From: Chromohalobacter canadensis | GTDB lineage: Bacteria > Pseudomonadota > Gammaproteobacteria > Pseudomonadales > Halomonadaceae | Reading direction: 5' to 3' | DNA: 64,000 bases | NCBI RefSeq assembly: GCF_029544075.1 | Contig: NZ_JAJQJH010000001.1 | Span: 717,021 to 781,020, forward strand | In this document: piece by piece, positions 28,792-40,810 of the stretch | Layout of the letters: the number at the start of each line of letters is the position of its first letter | How positions within the stretch are numbered: position 1 is the first letter of the stretch | Position numbers and translations under genes: made by a program | Notes under the pieces: generated by a model | Databases searched by the model: none | Told to the model about the DNA's origin: nothing | What the model saw: the letters and a program-made list of their open reading frames with translations, nothing else

Positions 28792-29907
28792 ATGCTTAGA
28801 GTCGGTTTTGTCGGTTGGCGAGGAATGGTGGGGTCCGTCCTCATGCAACGCATGCGCGAGGATGGCGATTTCAGCGGCCTCGAGCCGGTGTTCTTCACCA
28901 CCTCCCAGGTCGGCCAGCCCGGTCCCGACATCGGTGTCGAGGTTCCCCCGCTCAAGGATGCGCGCGATCTGGAGGCGCTCAAGCGCCTCGACGTGGTGGT
29001 CACCTGCCAGGGTGGCGACTATACGGAAAGCGTCTACCGCCCGCTGCGCGAGGCCGGCTGGCAAGGCTACTGGATCGATGCCGCCAGCACGCTGCGCATG
29101 GCGGACGAGGCGACCATCGTGCTCGACCCGGTCAACCGTCACGTCATCGAGCGCAGCCTTGCCAACGGCGGCAAGACGTTCGTCGGCGGCAATTGCACCG
29201 TCAGCCTGATGCTGCTGGGGCTGGGCGGCCTGTTCGAGGCCAACATGGTGGAGTGGATGACGTCCATGACCTACCAGGCCGCCTCGGGATCGGGCGCCAA
29301 GCACATGCGCGAGCTACTTTCCCAGATGGGTGCCCTACACGGTGCTGCGGCATCCTCGCTGGCCGATCCCGGCAGTGCGATCCTGGATATCGACCGTCAG
29401 GTGACGCAGGCCATGCGCGGCGGTGACTTTCCCACCGAGCAGTTCGGTGAGCCACTGGCCGGCAGCCTGTTGCCGTGGATCGACAAGGCGATGGACAACG
29501 GTCAGAGCAAGGAAGAGTGGAAAGGCGGGGTCGAGAGCAACAAGATTCTCGCCACCGGTGACTCGCCGATTCCCATCGACGGCTTGTGCGTGCGCATCGG
29601 CGCGATGCGTTCGCATAGCCAGGCGTTCACCATCAAGCTCAAGCAGGATGTGCCGATCGACGAGATCGAGGATCGTCTAGCCAAGCACAACCAGTGGGCG
29701 AAGGTGATTCCCAATGAGAAAAACGCCACCTTGAGCGGCCTGACACCGGCGGCCGCTACCGGCACGTTGGACGTGCCGGTCGGGCGCTTGCGTAAGCTGG
29801 CCATGGGCGGCGAATACCTGTCCGCCTTTTCGGTGGGCGATCAGCTGCTGTGGGGCGCGGCGGAGCCGCTCAAGCGGATGCTGGGAATCCTCCGCGAGCA
29901 GCGTTGA
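28792..29907 (+). CDS. asd: Aspartate-semialdehyde dehydrogenase
   Basis: Reduces aspartyl phosphate to aspartate semialdehyde, a branch point for lysine, threonine, methionine and, in halophiles, ectoine. The 371-aa product carries [11 protein letters not shown] (NADP site) and the catalytic Cys135 in GGNCTVSLM, the same number as in E. coli. GGAGGAC precedes the ATG. The gene ends the leuCDB-asd block and shares a bidirectional terminator with aceA. Confidence 0.95.
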   Translation: MLRVGFVGWRGMVGSVLMQRMREDGDFSGLEPVFFTTSQVGQPGPDIGVEVPPLKDARDLEALKRLDVVVTCQGGDYTESVYRPLREAGWQGYWIDAASTLRMADEATIVLDPVNRHVIERSLANGGKTFVGGNCTVSLMLLGLGGLFEANMVEWMTSMTYQAASGSGAKHMRELLSQMGALHGAAASSLADPGSAILDIDRQVTQAMRGGDFPTEQFGEPLAGSLLPWIDKAMDNGQSKEEWKGGVESNKILATGDSPIPIDGLCVRIGAMRSHSQAFTIKLKQDVPIDEIEDRLAKHNQWAKVIPNEKNATLSGLTPAAATGTLDVPVGRLRKLAMGGEYLSAFSVGDQLLWGAAEPLKRMLGILREQR

Positions 29908-29931
29908 TCGGGTCGCCGGTCAGGCAATGAA

Positions 29932-29962
29932 AAGGGCGCCCCATTGGGCGCCCTTCTCGTTT
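29932..29962. terminator. Bidirectional terminator between asd and aceA
   Basis: A perfect 10-bp stem AAGGGCGCCC / GGGCGCCCTT (29932-29941, 29946-29955) with a 4-base loop. A T-rich tail follows on the plus strand and four T on the minus strand, so it can stop both convergent transcripts. Confidence 0.88.
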
Positions 29963-29981
29963 TAGGCGAGTGTGCGACGTG

Positions 29982-31292
29982 TCAGAACTGCGCTTCCTCG
30001 GTAGAGCCCTTGAGCGCGGTCACCGATGATACGCCGCCTTGAATGATGTTGGTCATGTCGTCGAAGTAGCCGGTACCGACTTCCTGCTGGTGGGCGACGA
30101 AGGTGTAGCCACGCTCGGCCGCTTCGAATTCAGGCTGCTGAACCTTCTCGACATAATGCTTCATGCCTTCGCCTTGGGCGTAGGCGTGGGCGAGATCGAA
30201 CATGTTGTACCACATGTTGTGAATGCCGGCTAAGGTGATGAACTGGTAGGTGTAGCCCATATCGGCCAGGGCTTTCTGGAAGCCGGCGATCTCGGCGTCG
30301 TCTAGATTCTTCTTCCAGTTGAACGACGGCGAGCAGTTGTAGGCCAACAGCTGATTGGGATATTCGCGGTGGATCGCATCGGCGAAACGCTTGGCCTCGT
30401 CGAGATCTGGCTTGGCGGTTTCGCACCAGATCACATCCGCGAAGGGCGCGTAGGCCAGGCCTCGGGCGATGGCTTGATCGAGCCCGGCGCTGACCCGGTA
30501 GAAACCTTCGGCGGTGCGCTCGCCGGTGATGAAGGGCTTGTCGTAATCATCCACGTCGGCGGTAATCAGATCGGCGGCGTTGGCATCGGTGCGCGCGATG
30601 ACTAGCGTCGATGTGCCTGCCACATCGGCAGCCAGTCGTGCAGCGACCAGTTTCTGCACGGCTTCCTGAGTCGGCACCAGCACCTTGCCTCCCATGTGAC
30701 CGCATTTCTTGACCGCGGCGAGCTGATCCTCGAAATGCACGCCGCTGGCACCGGCACGAATCATCGCCGTCATCAGTTCATAGGCATTGAGCACGCCGCC
30801 GAATCCCGCCTCGGCGTCGGCGACGATGGGCGCGAAGTAATCGACGAAGTCGGCATCGCCGGGGTTGGCGCCTTTCTGCCACTGGATCTGATCCGCGCGG
30901 CGGAAGCTGTTGTTGATACGCTCGACGACCTTGGGCACCGAGTCCACCGGGTAGAGCGACTGGTCGGGGTACATCGACAGGTAGCTGTTGTTGTCGGCGG
31001 CGACCTGCCAGCCTGAGAGATAGATCGCCTCGATACCCGCCTTGACCTGTTGCATGGCTTGGCCGCCTGTCAGCGCGCCGAGACAGTTGACGTAGCCTTT
31101 GCGAGCCTCGCCGTTGACTAGGCGCCAGAGCTTTTCGGCGCCTATCGTGGCGAGCGTATGCGCTTCATTGACGCTACCACGAAGCCTTACGACTTCCTCG
31201 GCACTATACGGACGCGTGACGTCCTTCCAGCGCGGATTCTCGTTCCAATCCTTTTCCAATGCGGCGATTTGCTGTTCGCGTGTCTGGGACAT
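29982..31292 (-). CDS. aceA: Isocitrate lyase
   Basis: Splits isocitrate to glyoxylate and succinate, the first glyoxylate-shunt step used on acetate, fatty acids and PHA-derived acetyl-CoA. The 436-aa protein has the KKCGH signature with catalytic Cys197 and the conserved VDSVPKVV and [10 protein letters not shown] segments. ATG 31292 follows GAGG and matches the E. coli length (434 aa); the 55 residues before it in the open frame are not credible. It is monocistronic, with an unusual upstream region described separately. Malate synthase is not nearby. Confidence 0.95.
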   Translation of the reverse strand: MSQTREQQIAALEKDWNENPRWKDVTRPYSAEEVVRLRGSVNEAHTLATIGAEKLWRLVNGEARKGYVNCLGALTGGQAMQQVKAGIEAIYLSGWQVAADNNSYLSMYPDQSLYPVDSVPKVVERINNSFRRADQIQWQKGANPGDADFVDYFAPIVADAEAGFGGVLNAYELMTAMIRAGASGVHFEDQLAAVKKCGHMGGKVLVPTQEAVQKLVAARLAADVAGTSTLVIARTDANAADLITADVDDYDKPFITGERTAEGFYRVSAGLDQAIARGLAYAPFADVIWCETAKPDLDEAKRFADAIHREYPNQLLAYNCSPSFNWKKNLDDAEIAGFQKALADMGYTYQFITLAGIHNMWYNMFDLAHAYAQGEGMKHYVEKVQQPEFEAAERGYTFVAHQQEVGTGYFDDMTNIIQGGVSSVTALKGSTEEAQF

Positions 31293-31411
31293 GTCGCTTG
31301 CCTCTTGGTCATCGTGAGCGTTTAGAGCGTGCCCGAAAGGGCATTTCACGTTCAGCCGAAGTACGATATTTTCCGCTGCGGTACGCGTAATGACGCGGAT
31401 ATTGCACTGCG

Positions 31412-31430
31412 GTAAAACAACCGTTTTAAC
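31412..31430. promoter_or_regulatory. Inverted repeat upstream of aceA
   Basis: GTAAAAC-AACC-GTTTTAAC forms a near-perfect inverted repeat about 120 bp before the aceA start, in an otherwise unassigned intergenic region. It could be a regulator site for aceA or for the transcript that ends at the plus-strand terminator at 31508-31550. No known regulator was matched. Confidence 0.35.
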
Positions 31431-31507
31431 ATCGGCTTTAGAGAAAATATGACGCACACAAGATGTGGCAACAATGCCTAGTTAGGCGCAGGAAACGTTG
31501 TAGTTTG

Positions 31508-31550
31508 ACTACATGACGCCCGAATGGCGCGGCGTCATGTAGTGTTTTTT
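31508..31550 (+). terminator. Strong plus-strand terminator with no visible gene (possible sRNA end)
   Basis: A perfect 13-bp stem ACTACATGACGCC / GGCGTCATGTAGT (31508-31520, 31531-31543) with a 10-base loop, followed by G and six T. The T-run is only on the plus strand, yet both flanking genes (aceA and the GNAT gene) are on the minus strand. It could therefore terminate an intergenic plus-strand RNA starting somewhere in 31293-31480. A weak promoter-like pair TTGCAC-N17-TTTAAC begins at 31402. Confidence 0.7.
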
Positions 31551-31578
31551 CCGAGGGGTAAGAAAGGCCCAAGACAAC

Positions 31579-32004
31579 TTATTGAAAACGCAGGCTCATA
31601 TGGTAATGGGGGATGTTGGCATCGAGGAACTCATCGCCATACGCGGTAAAGCCCAAACGTTCGTAGAAAGGGATCGCATAGGTCTGGGCATCCAAATGCA
31701 CGGTATGGTGGCCTGCTTCGCGGGCCGCCACGAGAATCGTTTCCATCAAATGCAGGCCTAGCCCTTGGCCTCGGGCTTCCTCGAGAATCGCCACGCGCCC
31801 GATATGGCCATCCGGCAAGAGGCGCGCCGTGCCCACGGCGCGGTCATCGACATGGAGCAGGAAATGCAGACATTGCGGGTCGCGGCCATCCCATTCTTCC
31901 GCCTGGGGAACGTTTTGCTCCTCGATGAACACGACCTTGCGGATCGCGCTACACGCCGAACCCAGCGTCTCCCAATCACCGCTGGTGACATGCCGTTCAC
32001 TCAT
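31579..32004 (-). CDS. GNAT-family N-acetyltransferase
   Basis: A 141-aa acetyltransferase-fold protein. The acetyl-CoA pyrophosphate loop is visible as RVAILEEARGQGLGLHLM (about residues 70-87) and the C-terminal YERLGFTAYGDEFLDANIPHYHM matches YjcF/ElaA-like members. Its ATG overlaps the end of roxA by 8 bases, so it is translated with it. The acceptor substrate is unknown. Confidence 0.83.
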   Translation of the reverse strand: MSERHVTSGDWETLGSACSAIRKVVFIEEQNVPQAEEWDGRDPQCLHFLLHVDDRAVGTARLLPDGHIGRVAILEEARGQGLGLHLMETILVAAREAGHHTVHLDAQTYAIPFYERLGFTAYGDEFLDANIPHYHMSLRFQ

Positions 32005-33190
32005 CGTCGGTTTCCTGCGTCTCGTCTTGCCAGTGGAGGCTGCCTTGACTGACCAGCTTGGCGAGTAGTGTCAGCGCCTGATCATCGAGGTGAGATGCCA
32101 GCGTGGCGGCATGCAGTGGCGTGGTATCGGCCAGCAGACGCGCGAGACCAGGCGGGCAGTCATGACCGTCGCCATCCGTGAACAGCGTGGCGCGGCCGTT
32201 CTCCTCGTGAAATGCGAAGCGCGAGCCCAGGGCGCGTTCCAAGTAGTGTCCCTGTGACAGCCCCTCGGTGATGGCATCGCTGTCGGTGGGTGTCTCGAGG
32301 GGCGCGAGCTGATCGGCATACTTGGGTTGGGTCATGACGCGTCCGAACCATTGTGTCATCTGCGCCGGATCGTCGATCACCGACAGCATCAAGGTGCGCA
32401 GACGCGCGATGGCGTCGTCATCGACGCGGCCGGCGTGTTCGATGGGGCGCAGATCAGCGTCGGTGTAGCGCGAGGTCTCGGACTGCATTTCACCGAGATA
32501 GTCGGCGAACGAGGTGATGATTTCGTCGGTTGAGGGCGCGCGGAAGCCGATCGAGTAAGTCATGCAGTCGGCGCTCTGGCTGACCCCGTGATGGGCGATA
32601 CGCGGTGGCAGATACAGCATGTCGCCGGGCCCGAGTACCCAGTCCTCGCCAGGGGTGACTTCGAAGCGTTCGAGCATGCGCAGGTCGACGCCCGAGACGA
32701 TGGGGGCGTCGTCGGGCTGCTCGCCACCAAGTTGCCAGCGCCGCTGACCGCTGCCCTGGAGCAGGAAAACGTCGTAGCTGTCGACATGGGGGCCTACACT
32801 GCCCTCGGGCGGCGCGTAACTGACCATGACGTCATCGAGGCGCCAGCGCGGCAGGAAGTCGAAGGTTTCGAGCAGGGCAGCGACCTCGGGCACGTAATGA
32901 TCGACGGCCTGGACTAGAAGGGACCATTCCCGGTCCGGCAGGCGCGCGAAGGTGGCATCATCGAAAGGCCCATGGCTGACCTGCCACGGCTTGTCGGGGC
33001 CGTGTGCCTCGACAAGCCGGGCCTCGATGCCGTCTTCACAGGCCAGGCCGGCGAGTTCCTCCGGGGCAAGCGGCGACTCGAAGTCGGGGAATGCGCCACG
33101 AATCAGCAGCGGTTTTTTCTGCCAGTAGTCACGCAGGAAAGTCTCGGCGGTCAAGCCGCCGAGTATCGATAGGGGAGTGTCGCTCGACAT
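31997..33190 (-). CDS. roxA: Ribosomal oxygenase RoxA (JmjC-like cupin, YcfD type)
   Basis: A 397-aa Fe(II)/2-oxoglutarate-dependent hydroxylase. The E. coli member hydroxylates an arginine of ribosomal protein L16. The N-terminal segment WQKKPLLIRGAF is typical, the iron-binding HxD is in GPHVDSYDVFLLQGSGQRRW and the second His lies in YLPPRIAHHG. The C-terminal winged-helix-like part (about residues 280-397) is also present. ATG 33190 fits the family start; the longer frame adds 15 residues without support. Position next to purB is also seen in other gammaproteobacteria as far as I recall. Confidence 0.88.
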   Translation of the reverse strand: MSSDTPLSILGGLTAETFLRDYWQKKPLLIRGAFPDFESPLAPEELAGLACEDGIEARLVEAHGPDKPWQVSHGPFDDATFARLPDREWSLLVQAVDHYVPEVAALLETFDFLPRWRLDDVMVSYAPPEGSVGPHVDSYDVFLLQGSGQRRWQLGGEQPDDAPIVSGVDLRMLERFEVTPGEDWVLGPGDMLYLPPRIAHHGVSQSADCMTYSIGFRAPSTDEIITSFADYLGEMQSETSRYTDADLRPIEHAGRVDDDAIARLRTLMLSVIDDPAQMTQWFGRVMTQPKYADQLAPLETPTDSDAITEGLSQGHYLERALGSRFAFHEENGRATLFTDGDGHDCPPGLARLLADTTPLHAATLASHLDDQALTLLAKLVSQGSLHWQDETQETDDE

Positions 33191-33316
33191 AAGAATCTCG
33201 GGACTCGAAAGGGATGAGTGGGCAACCGCGACCATGTGTGAAGCTTGAAGAGCGGCGCTGCGCGCCTGGAAGCCGGAAGAAACGGCTTGGCACCGTTGGT
33301 AGCGAGTTCATGATAC

Positions 33317-33344
33317 CTTCCAGCTTCCAGCTTCCAGCTTCCAG
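33317..33344. repeat. Four tandem copies of heptamer CTTCCAG
   Basis: CTTCCAG is repeated four times without interruption in the 158-bp gap between roxA and purB. Two inverted, slightly degenerate units (CTGGAAG, CCGGAAG; 33266-33279) lie about 40 bp away and could pair with them. In rotated form the unit is GCTTCCA, one base different from the GCTTCGA repeat in the prp operon. Confidence 0.85.
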
Positions 33345-33348
33345 CTAC

Positions 33349-35400
<2,052 letters not shown>

Positions 35401-35404
<4 letters not shown>

Positions 35405-36555
35405 GCGGCGTTGTCTCCTTGGTGCGCGTCTCGGTTCCATGTCTGGCGAATGACGCCGCCGCCCAGGCAGATATCATCTTCGTAGAGCACCAGCGACTGG
35501 CCCGGTGTGACGGCGCGCTGGGGATCGTCGAAGAATGCTTCGACACCGCCGTCTTCGAGCACGCGAACCTGACAGACGACGTCCTGCTGACGATAGCGGG
35601 TCTTGGCTTGGAGACGTGCTTCCGGTGCCGGCGGCTGACCGGCGACCCACTCCATGGGCTCGGTGCTCAGGCTGTCGGTGTACAAAAGCGGATGGTGCTT
35701 GCCCTGCACGGCGACCAGAACGTTACGCTCGAGATCCTTGGCGGCCACGTACCAGGGGGCGTCGGGATGGTTGGGCAGGCCGCCGATGCCCAGGCCCTGG
35801 CGCTGTCCGAGGGTGTAATACATCAGCCCCATGTGCTCGCCGATGACCTCTCCCTCGGGCGTTTCGATCGTGCCAGGCTGTGCGGGCAAGTACTGCTTCA
35901 AGAAGTCGCCGAAGCGCCGCTCACCGATGAAGCAGATGCCGGTAGAGTCCTTCTTGCGCGCGGTGGCCAGACCATGGCGCTCGGCGATGGCGCGGACCTC
36001 GCTTTTCTCCATCTCGCCGACCGGGAACAGCGTATGCGCGATGGCGACCTCCGGTACGGCGTGCAGGAAGTAGCTCTGGTCCTTGTTGGCATCCAAGCCT
36101 TTGAGCAGGCGCACGCGACCGTCACGCTCGCCGTTGCGCACGTAATGCCCGGTAGCGATGCGTTCGGCGCCGAGCATTTCGGCGTATTCGAGGAAGACCT
36201 TGAACTTGATCTCGCGGTTGCAAAGGATATCCGGGTTGGGCGTCCGGCCGGCCTTGTACTCGGCGAGGAAATGTTCGAAGACGTTATCCCAGTACTCGGC
36301 GGCGAAGTTCGCGGTATGTAACCGAATGCCGAGCTTGTCGCACACGGCCTGGGCATCAGCAAGGTCGTCTTTGGCGGTGCAGTACTCGGTGCCGTCGTCC
36401 TCGTCCCAGTTCTTCATGAACAGGCCTTCGACCTCGTAGCCCTGCTCCAGCAGGACGAGGGCGGTCACGGACGAATCGACGCCGCCGGACATGCCGACGA
36501 TGACTTTGCACGCGGTAGCGGCCCCCGCGGTGGAGGATTCCGTGGCGTGAGACAT
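35401..36555 (-). CDS. mnmA: tRNA-specific 2-thiouridylase
   Basis: Installs the 2-thio group on wobble uridine 34 of tRNA for Lys, Glu and Gln, taking sulfur from the Tus relay. The ATP-pyrophosphatase loop GMSGGVDSS is near residue 22, and catalytic cysteine regions appear in LCNREIKF and GICFIG. The 384-aa length is close to the E. coli enzyme (368) with a short extra N-terminus. ATG 36555 follows GAGAG. The gene sits between nudJ and hflD, as in E. coli. Confidence 0.95.
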
Positions 36556-36616
36556 GGTCACTCTCGAATGGGTTGAGGATGGATTGATGTTCGGGGCGAT
36601 ATTATACCTGAAACCG

Positions 36617-36637
36617 GCTTCGTGCTTCGAGCTTGAG
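36617..36637. repeat. Three degenerate GCTTCGA-type heptamers
   Basis: GCTTCGT, GCTTCGA and GCTTGAG lie in tandem between mnmA and nudJ. They are degraded relatives of the heptamers found at 33317 and 62005. Confidence 0.5.
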
Positions 36638-36674
36638 CCATCAGCGCTCGTGAATTGAGCCATCAGCGTTCGTG
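36633..36674. repeat. 22-bp tandem duplication of the nudJ 3' end
   Basis: TTGAGCCATCAGCGCTCGTG (36633-36652) and an almost identical copy (36655-36674, one C/T difference) sit 22 bp apart. The second copy includes the last codons and stop of nudJ, so the gene end appears to have been duplicated once downstream of its stop. Confidence 0.8.
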
Positions 36675-37112
36675 GATCACATCGAGCGGAAACTGGCGCC
36701 CGGCCTTGGCGTCGCGTATGCGCCTGAGCACCAGTGGGCTGCGCAGGCGGTGCGCGCGCTCTAGCGCCTCTATTTCGTCGAGCGTGAGCCAATGTGCGGC
36801 GACGATGCCACTGTCCAGGTCGTTGCCCAGATGCGCCAGGGGAATCCCTACGAAGGCGTGGCTGTGAAACGTTAACTCATCGGGGGCGGCATACACATAA
36901 AGCCCCAGATAGCCGGTTAACGTGATGTGCCAGGCGGCTTCCTCGCGGGTTTCGCGTTCGGCGGCCTGGGTCAGGCGTTCGCCGGGTTCGAGATGGCCGG
37001 CGGGTTGGTTGAAGAGGCTGAACGGACCGCCCTTGTCCTCCTCGACGAGCAGGTAACGACCGGCGCGTTCGACGACGCTGGCAACAGTGATGTGGGGCGT
37101 CCAGCGGCTCAT
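36663..37112 (-). CDS. nudJ: Nudix phosphatase NudJ
   Basis: A 149-aa Nudix hydrolase. E. coli NudJ removes phosphate from nucleoside tri- and diphosphates and from hydroxymethylpyrimidine pyrophosphate. The Nudix box GX5EX7REUXEEXGU runs from Gly39 to Trp61, with all catalytic Glu present, but the last conserved Gly is Ala60. Its ATG overlaps the rluE stop (ATGA). The order rluE-nudJ-mnmA matches E. coli. The gene end is partly duplicated downstream. Confidence 0.88.
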   Translation of the reverse strand: MSRWTPHITVASVVERAGRYLLVEEDKGGPFSLFNQPAGHLEPGERLTQAAERETREEAAWHITLTGYLGLYVYAAPDELTFHSHAFVGIPLAHLGNDLDSGIVAAHWLTLDEIEALERAHRLRSPLVLRRIRDAKAGRQFPLDVIHER

Positions 37113-37702
37113 CGACGCCTCCGTTGGCGCTTGGCCGGCGTAGAGGCCTTGCTGCGCGGCGCATGCAGGGTCTCCTTGCGCCAGGCGCCCGGTGCTAGAT
37201 CATCAAGACGCCAGGGGCCGATGGCGACGCGGATCAGGCGCAGCGTAGGGTGACCGACATGGGCCGTCATACGGCGCACCTGTCGGTTTCGGCCTTCGCT
37301 GAGGACGATTTCGAGCCAGGCGGTGGGTATGGCCTCGCGGTAGCGTACCGGCGGCTGGCGTGGTGCGATAACGGGCGCCTCGAGGCGCCGCACCTGGGCG
37401 GGACGCGTCGGCCCGTCCTTCAGCGTGACGCCGCTGCGCAGCGCATGTAAGGCCGTTTCCTCGGGCTCGCCCTCGACCTGGGCCCAGTAGATTTTTGGCT
37501 GCTTGTGACGCGGATGGCTAATGCGATGAGCCAGGGCGCCGTCGTCGGTCAGCAGGAGCAGACCTTCCGAGTCGTAATCGAGACGCCCGGCGGGGTATAC
37601 CTCGGGGACATCGATGACGTTGGCGAGCGTTGCCCTGCCTTGCGTATCGGTAAACTGCGAGAGCATTTGATAAGGTTTATGCAGCAGGTACAGCGAACTC
37701 AT
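37109..37702 (-). CDS. rluE: 23S rRNA pseudouridine synthase, RluE type
   Basis: A 197-aa RsuA-family pseudouridine synthase with the catalytic Asp in GRLDYDSEGLLLL and RNRQVRRM further on. E. coli RluE modifies U2457 of 23S rRNA and lacks the S4 domain, as here. Start ATG 37702 (MSSLYLLHKPYQ) is picked by alignment to the family; an earlier ATG would add 24 residues of poor match. Basic C-terminal tail, ending RQRRRR. Divergent from clpS. Confidence 0.88.
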   Translation of the reverse strand: MSSLYLLHKPYQMLSQFTDTQGRATLANVIDVPEVYPAGRLDYDSEGLLLLTDDGALAHRISHPRHKQPKIYWAQVEGEPEETALHALRSGVTLKDGPTRPAQVRRLEAPVIAPRQPPVRYREAIPTAWLEIVLSEGRNRQVRRMTAHVGHPTLRLIRVAIGPWRLDDLAPGAWRKETLHAPRSKASTPAKRQRRRR

Positions 37703-37927
37703 GGGTGGTCTCGGACCTTTCGACAAGCAGCGGCGATGGACAAAGCCTACTCCGCACTCGGGGCGCGATGCCATACTTGCGCTTGCCAGAAGCGGGCTTT
37801 TTCGTGACGACTACCTTGTATCCATGCCCAGCCGGCCGCACATTGAAGAAACCGGAGATAGGCGGCGGTGCTGGCCCTAGGGGCTTCGTCTTGCCTATCC
37901 GGCGCGCACTTACGGAAATTTCCATCT

Positions 37928-38323
37928 ATGTTTGAATCAGAAAGCCCATTCGTACCTCGAGCGCCTGACGCGGCAGTCATCCTTGGCATGACGCGGCCGC
38001 CTGGCGAGGATCCCCACGAAGACCCGGAGGGCGATGTATCGGTCCAATCGGCGGACCCGGAGCTGGCCAAGCCGCCGATGTACAAGGTCGTGCTGCACAA
38101 CGATGACTTCACTCCCATGGAGTTCGTCGTCGAGGTGCTGCAAACCTTCTTTGCGTTAGAGCGGGAAAAAGCCGTTCAGATCATGCTTGTCGTGCATACC
38201 CATGGCAAGGCGACCTGCGGCATCTTCACCCGCGATATCGCGGAAACCAAATGTCACCAAGTCAACGAGTACGCACGCGAATGCCAGCATCCGTTACTGT
38301 GCGATATCGACGAGGCGGACTGA
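37928..38323 (+). CDS. clpS: ClpS adaptor for ClpAP
   Basis: Adaptor that binds N-degron substrates and brings them to ClpA. The 131-aa product has an acidic disordered N-terminus (about 45 residues) and the conserved core [39 protein letters not shown] and the ending [10 protein letters not shown]. An internal ATG at 37988 would give a 111-aa protein closer to the usual size; neither start has a strong Shine-Dalgarno, so the start is uncertain. clpA follows 111 bp later. Confidence 0.92.
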   Translation: MFESESPFVPRAPDAAVILGMTRPPGEDPHEDPEGDVSVQSADPELAKPPMYKVVLHNDDFTPMEFVVEVLQTFFALEREKAVQIMLVVHTHGKATCGIFTRDIAETKCHQVNEYARECQHPLLCDIDEAD

Positions 38324-38434
38324 GACGGCACTACTACGTTAAATCGTGGTCCAAGGTAGCACTTGCATAACCTCTGTTTGTGCCCGATTGTGAAAGTGCC
38401 GACAGACGCCATAGGCGGCTAAGAGGGGATTGCC

Positions 38435-40696
38435 ATGTTGAGCAAAGAACTTGAACTCACCCTGAACACGGCCTTCACCGTGGCGCGCTCCAAGCGCCAT
38501 GAGTTCATGACCGTGGAACACCTGCTGCTGGCGTTGTTGGACAATGCCTCCGCGGCCGATGTGTTGCGAGCCTGCGGCGCCAATCTCGAAAAGCTGCGCG
38601 CCGACCTGCAGGACTTCATCAATTCCACCACCCCCTTGATCCCCGACGATCAGGAAGACCGTGAAACGCAGCCCACGCTGGGCTTCCAGCGCGTACTGCA
38701 GCGTGCCGTCTTCCATGTTCAATCCTCGGGAAAATCGGAAGTCACGGGGGCCAACGTCCTGGTCGCGATCTTCTCAGAGCAGGAAAGTCAGGCCGTCTAC
38801 TTCCTCAAGCAACAGAATGTTGCGCGCGTCGATGCGGTGAATTATATCGCGCATGGCATTTCCAAGGTTGCCGGACATGGCCAGTCTCCCTCCTCGCATG
38901 AAAGTGAAGAGGCCGAAGAGGGTGTGTCGGAGGGTAGCCCCCATCCGCTGACGGGCTATGCCACCAACCTCAATGAACAGGCGCGCCTGGGCAAGATCGA
39001 CCCGTTGATCGGTCGCGATCATGAGCTGGAGCGCGTGATTCAGATCCTCGCGCGGCGGCGCAAGAACAATCCGTTGCTGGTAGGCGAGGCGGGTGTCGGC
39101 AAGACTGCCATCGCCGAAGGCCTGGCCAAGCGGATCGTCGAGGAAGATGTCCCCGATGTGATCAGTGATGGTGTCGTCTACTCGCTGGACATGGGGACCT
39201 TGCTGGCTGGCACCAAGTACCGGGGGGACTTCGAGAAGCGGCTCAAGGGGCTGCTGGCCGAGTTGCGCAAACAGCCTAACTCGATCTTGTTCATCGACGA
39301 GATTCATACCGTGATCGGTGCCGGCGCCGCATCGGGCGGCGTCATGGATGCCTCCAACCTGCTCAAACCGTTGTTGTCCTCGGGCGAACTGCGCTGCATC
39401 GGCTCGACCACCTTCCAGGAATATCGTGGCATCTTCGAAAAGGATCGTGCCCTGGCGCGGCGGTTCCAGAAAGTCGACGTGCCCGAGCCGACGGTGGACG
39501 ACACCATCCGTATCCTCAAGGGGTTGCGTGGACGCTTCGAGGAGCATCACGCGCTCAAGTATACCGATGGTGCGTTGGACAGTGCGGTACGCTTGGCGGA
39601 TCGTTATATCAACGATCGCTTCCTGCCGGACAAGGCCATCGATGTGATCGACGAGGCGGGGGCGCATCAGCGGTTGTTACCGCCGGAAATGCGCGTCTCG
39701 ACCATCGATGTCGACCAAGTCGAGGCAGTGGTCGCCTCCATTGCGCGGATTCCGCCGAAGAGTGTCTCCAGTTCGGACCGCACCTTGTTGTCGAATCTCG
39801 AGCGCGATCTCAAGATGCTGGTATTCGGTCAGGATGAAGCCATTACCAGCCTCTCGGCGGCGATCAAGCTATCGCGCGCGGGGCTGAAATCGCCCGACAA
39901 GCCAGTGGGCAGCTTCCTGTTCTCGGGGCCGACCGGTGTCGGCAAGACCGAGGTGGCGCGCCAGCTGTCGCAGTTGATGGGCATCGAACTGGTGCGCTTC
40001 GATATGTCCGAGTACATGGAGCGCCACACGGTGTCGCGTCTGATCGGCGCTCCTCCCGGCTATGTCGGATACGACCAAGGCGGCTTGCTGACCGAGGCGA
40101 TCACCAAACAGCCGCATTGCGTGCTGTTGCTCGACGAGATCGAGAAGGCGCACCCCGAGGTCTTCAACCTGCTGCTGCAGGTCATGGATCATGGCCGCCT
40201 GACGGACAACAACGGTCGTGAGGCCGATTTCCGCCATGTGATCGTGATTATGACCTCGAATGCCGGGGCCGAGCAGATCGCTCGGCGCTCCATCGGCTTC
40301 CAGACACAGGATCACTCCTCGGATGCCATGGAAGTGCTGCGTAAGACCTTCTCGCCCGAGTTCCGCAATCGCCTGGACGGCATCATCCAGTTCCATGGCC
40401 TGGCGCCCTCGGTGGTGCGCAACGTGGTCGACAAGTTCCTGGTTGAACTCCAGGCGCAACTCGACGAGAAACGCGTTCAGTTGGATGTCGATGAATCGGC
40501 GCGAGCCTGGCTTGCCGAAGAGGGCTACGATCCGGAAATGGGGGCGCGTCCGATGGCGCGTGTCATCCAAGAGAAGCTCAAGAAGCCGCTTGCCGAGATG
40601 ATCTTGTTCGGCGACCTCGCCGAGCACGGCGGCGTAGTCTACGTCACCATTGAAGAAGGCGAGCTACACTTGGAGACGGAGGCGGCTGTGGCCTGA
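38435..40696 (+). CDS. clpA: ATP-dependent Clp protease ATPase subunit ClpA
   Basis: Hexameric AAA+ unfoldase that feeds substrates to ClpP. The 753-aa protein has the N-terminal ClpS-binding repeat domain (residues 1-145), a first ATPase domain with GEAGVGKT near residue 216 and a second with GPTGVGKT near residue 499. The C-terminal D2 small domain includes [10 protein letters not shown] and [18 protein letters not shown] precedes the ATG. Paired with clpS and followed by a terminator and convergent infA, as in many gammaproteobacteria. Confidence 0.96.
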   Translation: MLSKELELTLNTAFTVARSKRHEFMTVEHLLLALLDNASAADVLRACGANLEKLRADLQDFINSTTPLIPDDQEDRETQPTLGFQRVLQRAVFHVQSSGKSEVTGANVLVAIFSEQESQAVYFLKQQNVARVDAVNYIAHGISKVAGHGQSPSSHESEEAEEGVSEGSPHPLTGYATNLNEQARLGKIDPLIGRDHELERVIQILARRRKNNPLLVGEAGVGKTAIAEGLAKRIVEEDVPDVISDGVVYSLDMGTLLAGTKYRGDFEKRLKGLLAELRKQPNSILFIDEIHTVIGAGAASGGVMDASNLLKPLLSSGELRCIGSTTFQEYRGIFEKDRALARRFQKVDVPEPTVDDTIRILKGLRGRFEEHHALKYTDGALDSAVRLADRYINDRFLPDKAIDVIDEAGAHQRLLPPEMRVSTIDVDQVEAVVASIARIPPKSVSSSDRTLLSNLERDLKMLVFGQDEAITSLSAAIKLSRAGLKSPDKPVGSFLFSGPTGVGKTEVARQLSQLMGIELVRFDMSEYMERHTVSRLIGAPPGYVGYDQGGLLTEAITKQPHCVLLLDEIEKAHPEVFNLLLQVMDHGRLTDNNGREADFRHVIVIMTSNAGAEQIARRSIGFQTQDHSSDAMEVLRKTFSPEFRNRLDGIIQFHGLAPSVVRNVVDKFLVELQAQLDEKRVQLDVDESARAWLAEEGYDPEMGARPMARVIQEKLKKPLAEMILFGDLAEHGGVVYVTIEEGELHLETEAAVA

Positions 40697-40733
40697 GCAA
40701 CCGCTCAACTCACACCGTAACGCCGCACGCTTC

Positions 40734-40764
40734 ACGCCCTGTCGTCATGACGGGGCGTTTTTCG
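40734..40764 (+). terminator. Intrinsic terminator after clpA
   Basis: ACGCCCTGTC / GACGGGGCGT (40734-40743, 40749-40758) forms a 10-bp stem with one U-G pair and a 5-base loop, followed by a T-run. Confidence 0.85.
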
Positions 40765-40810
40765 TGGGCGCAGTGGCAAGCCGACAGCGCGAGTGCGCCG
40801 TGATGATGGC

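Noticed and set aside
31458..31519. Short plus-strand ORFs of 10 and 17 codons before the 31508 terminator as a leader peptide
   Set aside because: No ribosome-binding site, no regulatory codon run, and the longer one ends inside the hairpin; an untranslated RNA is more likely.
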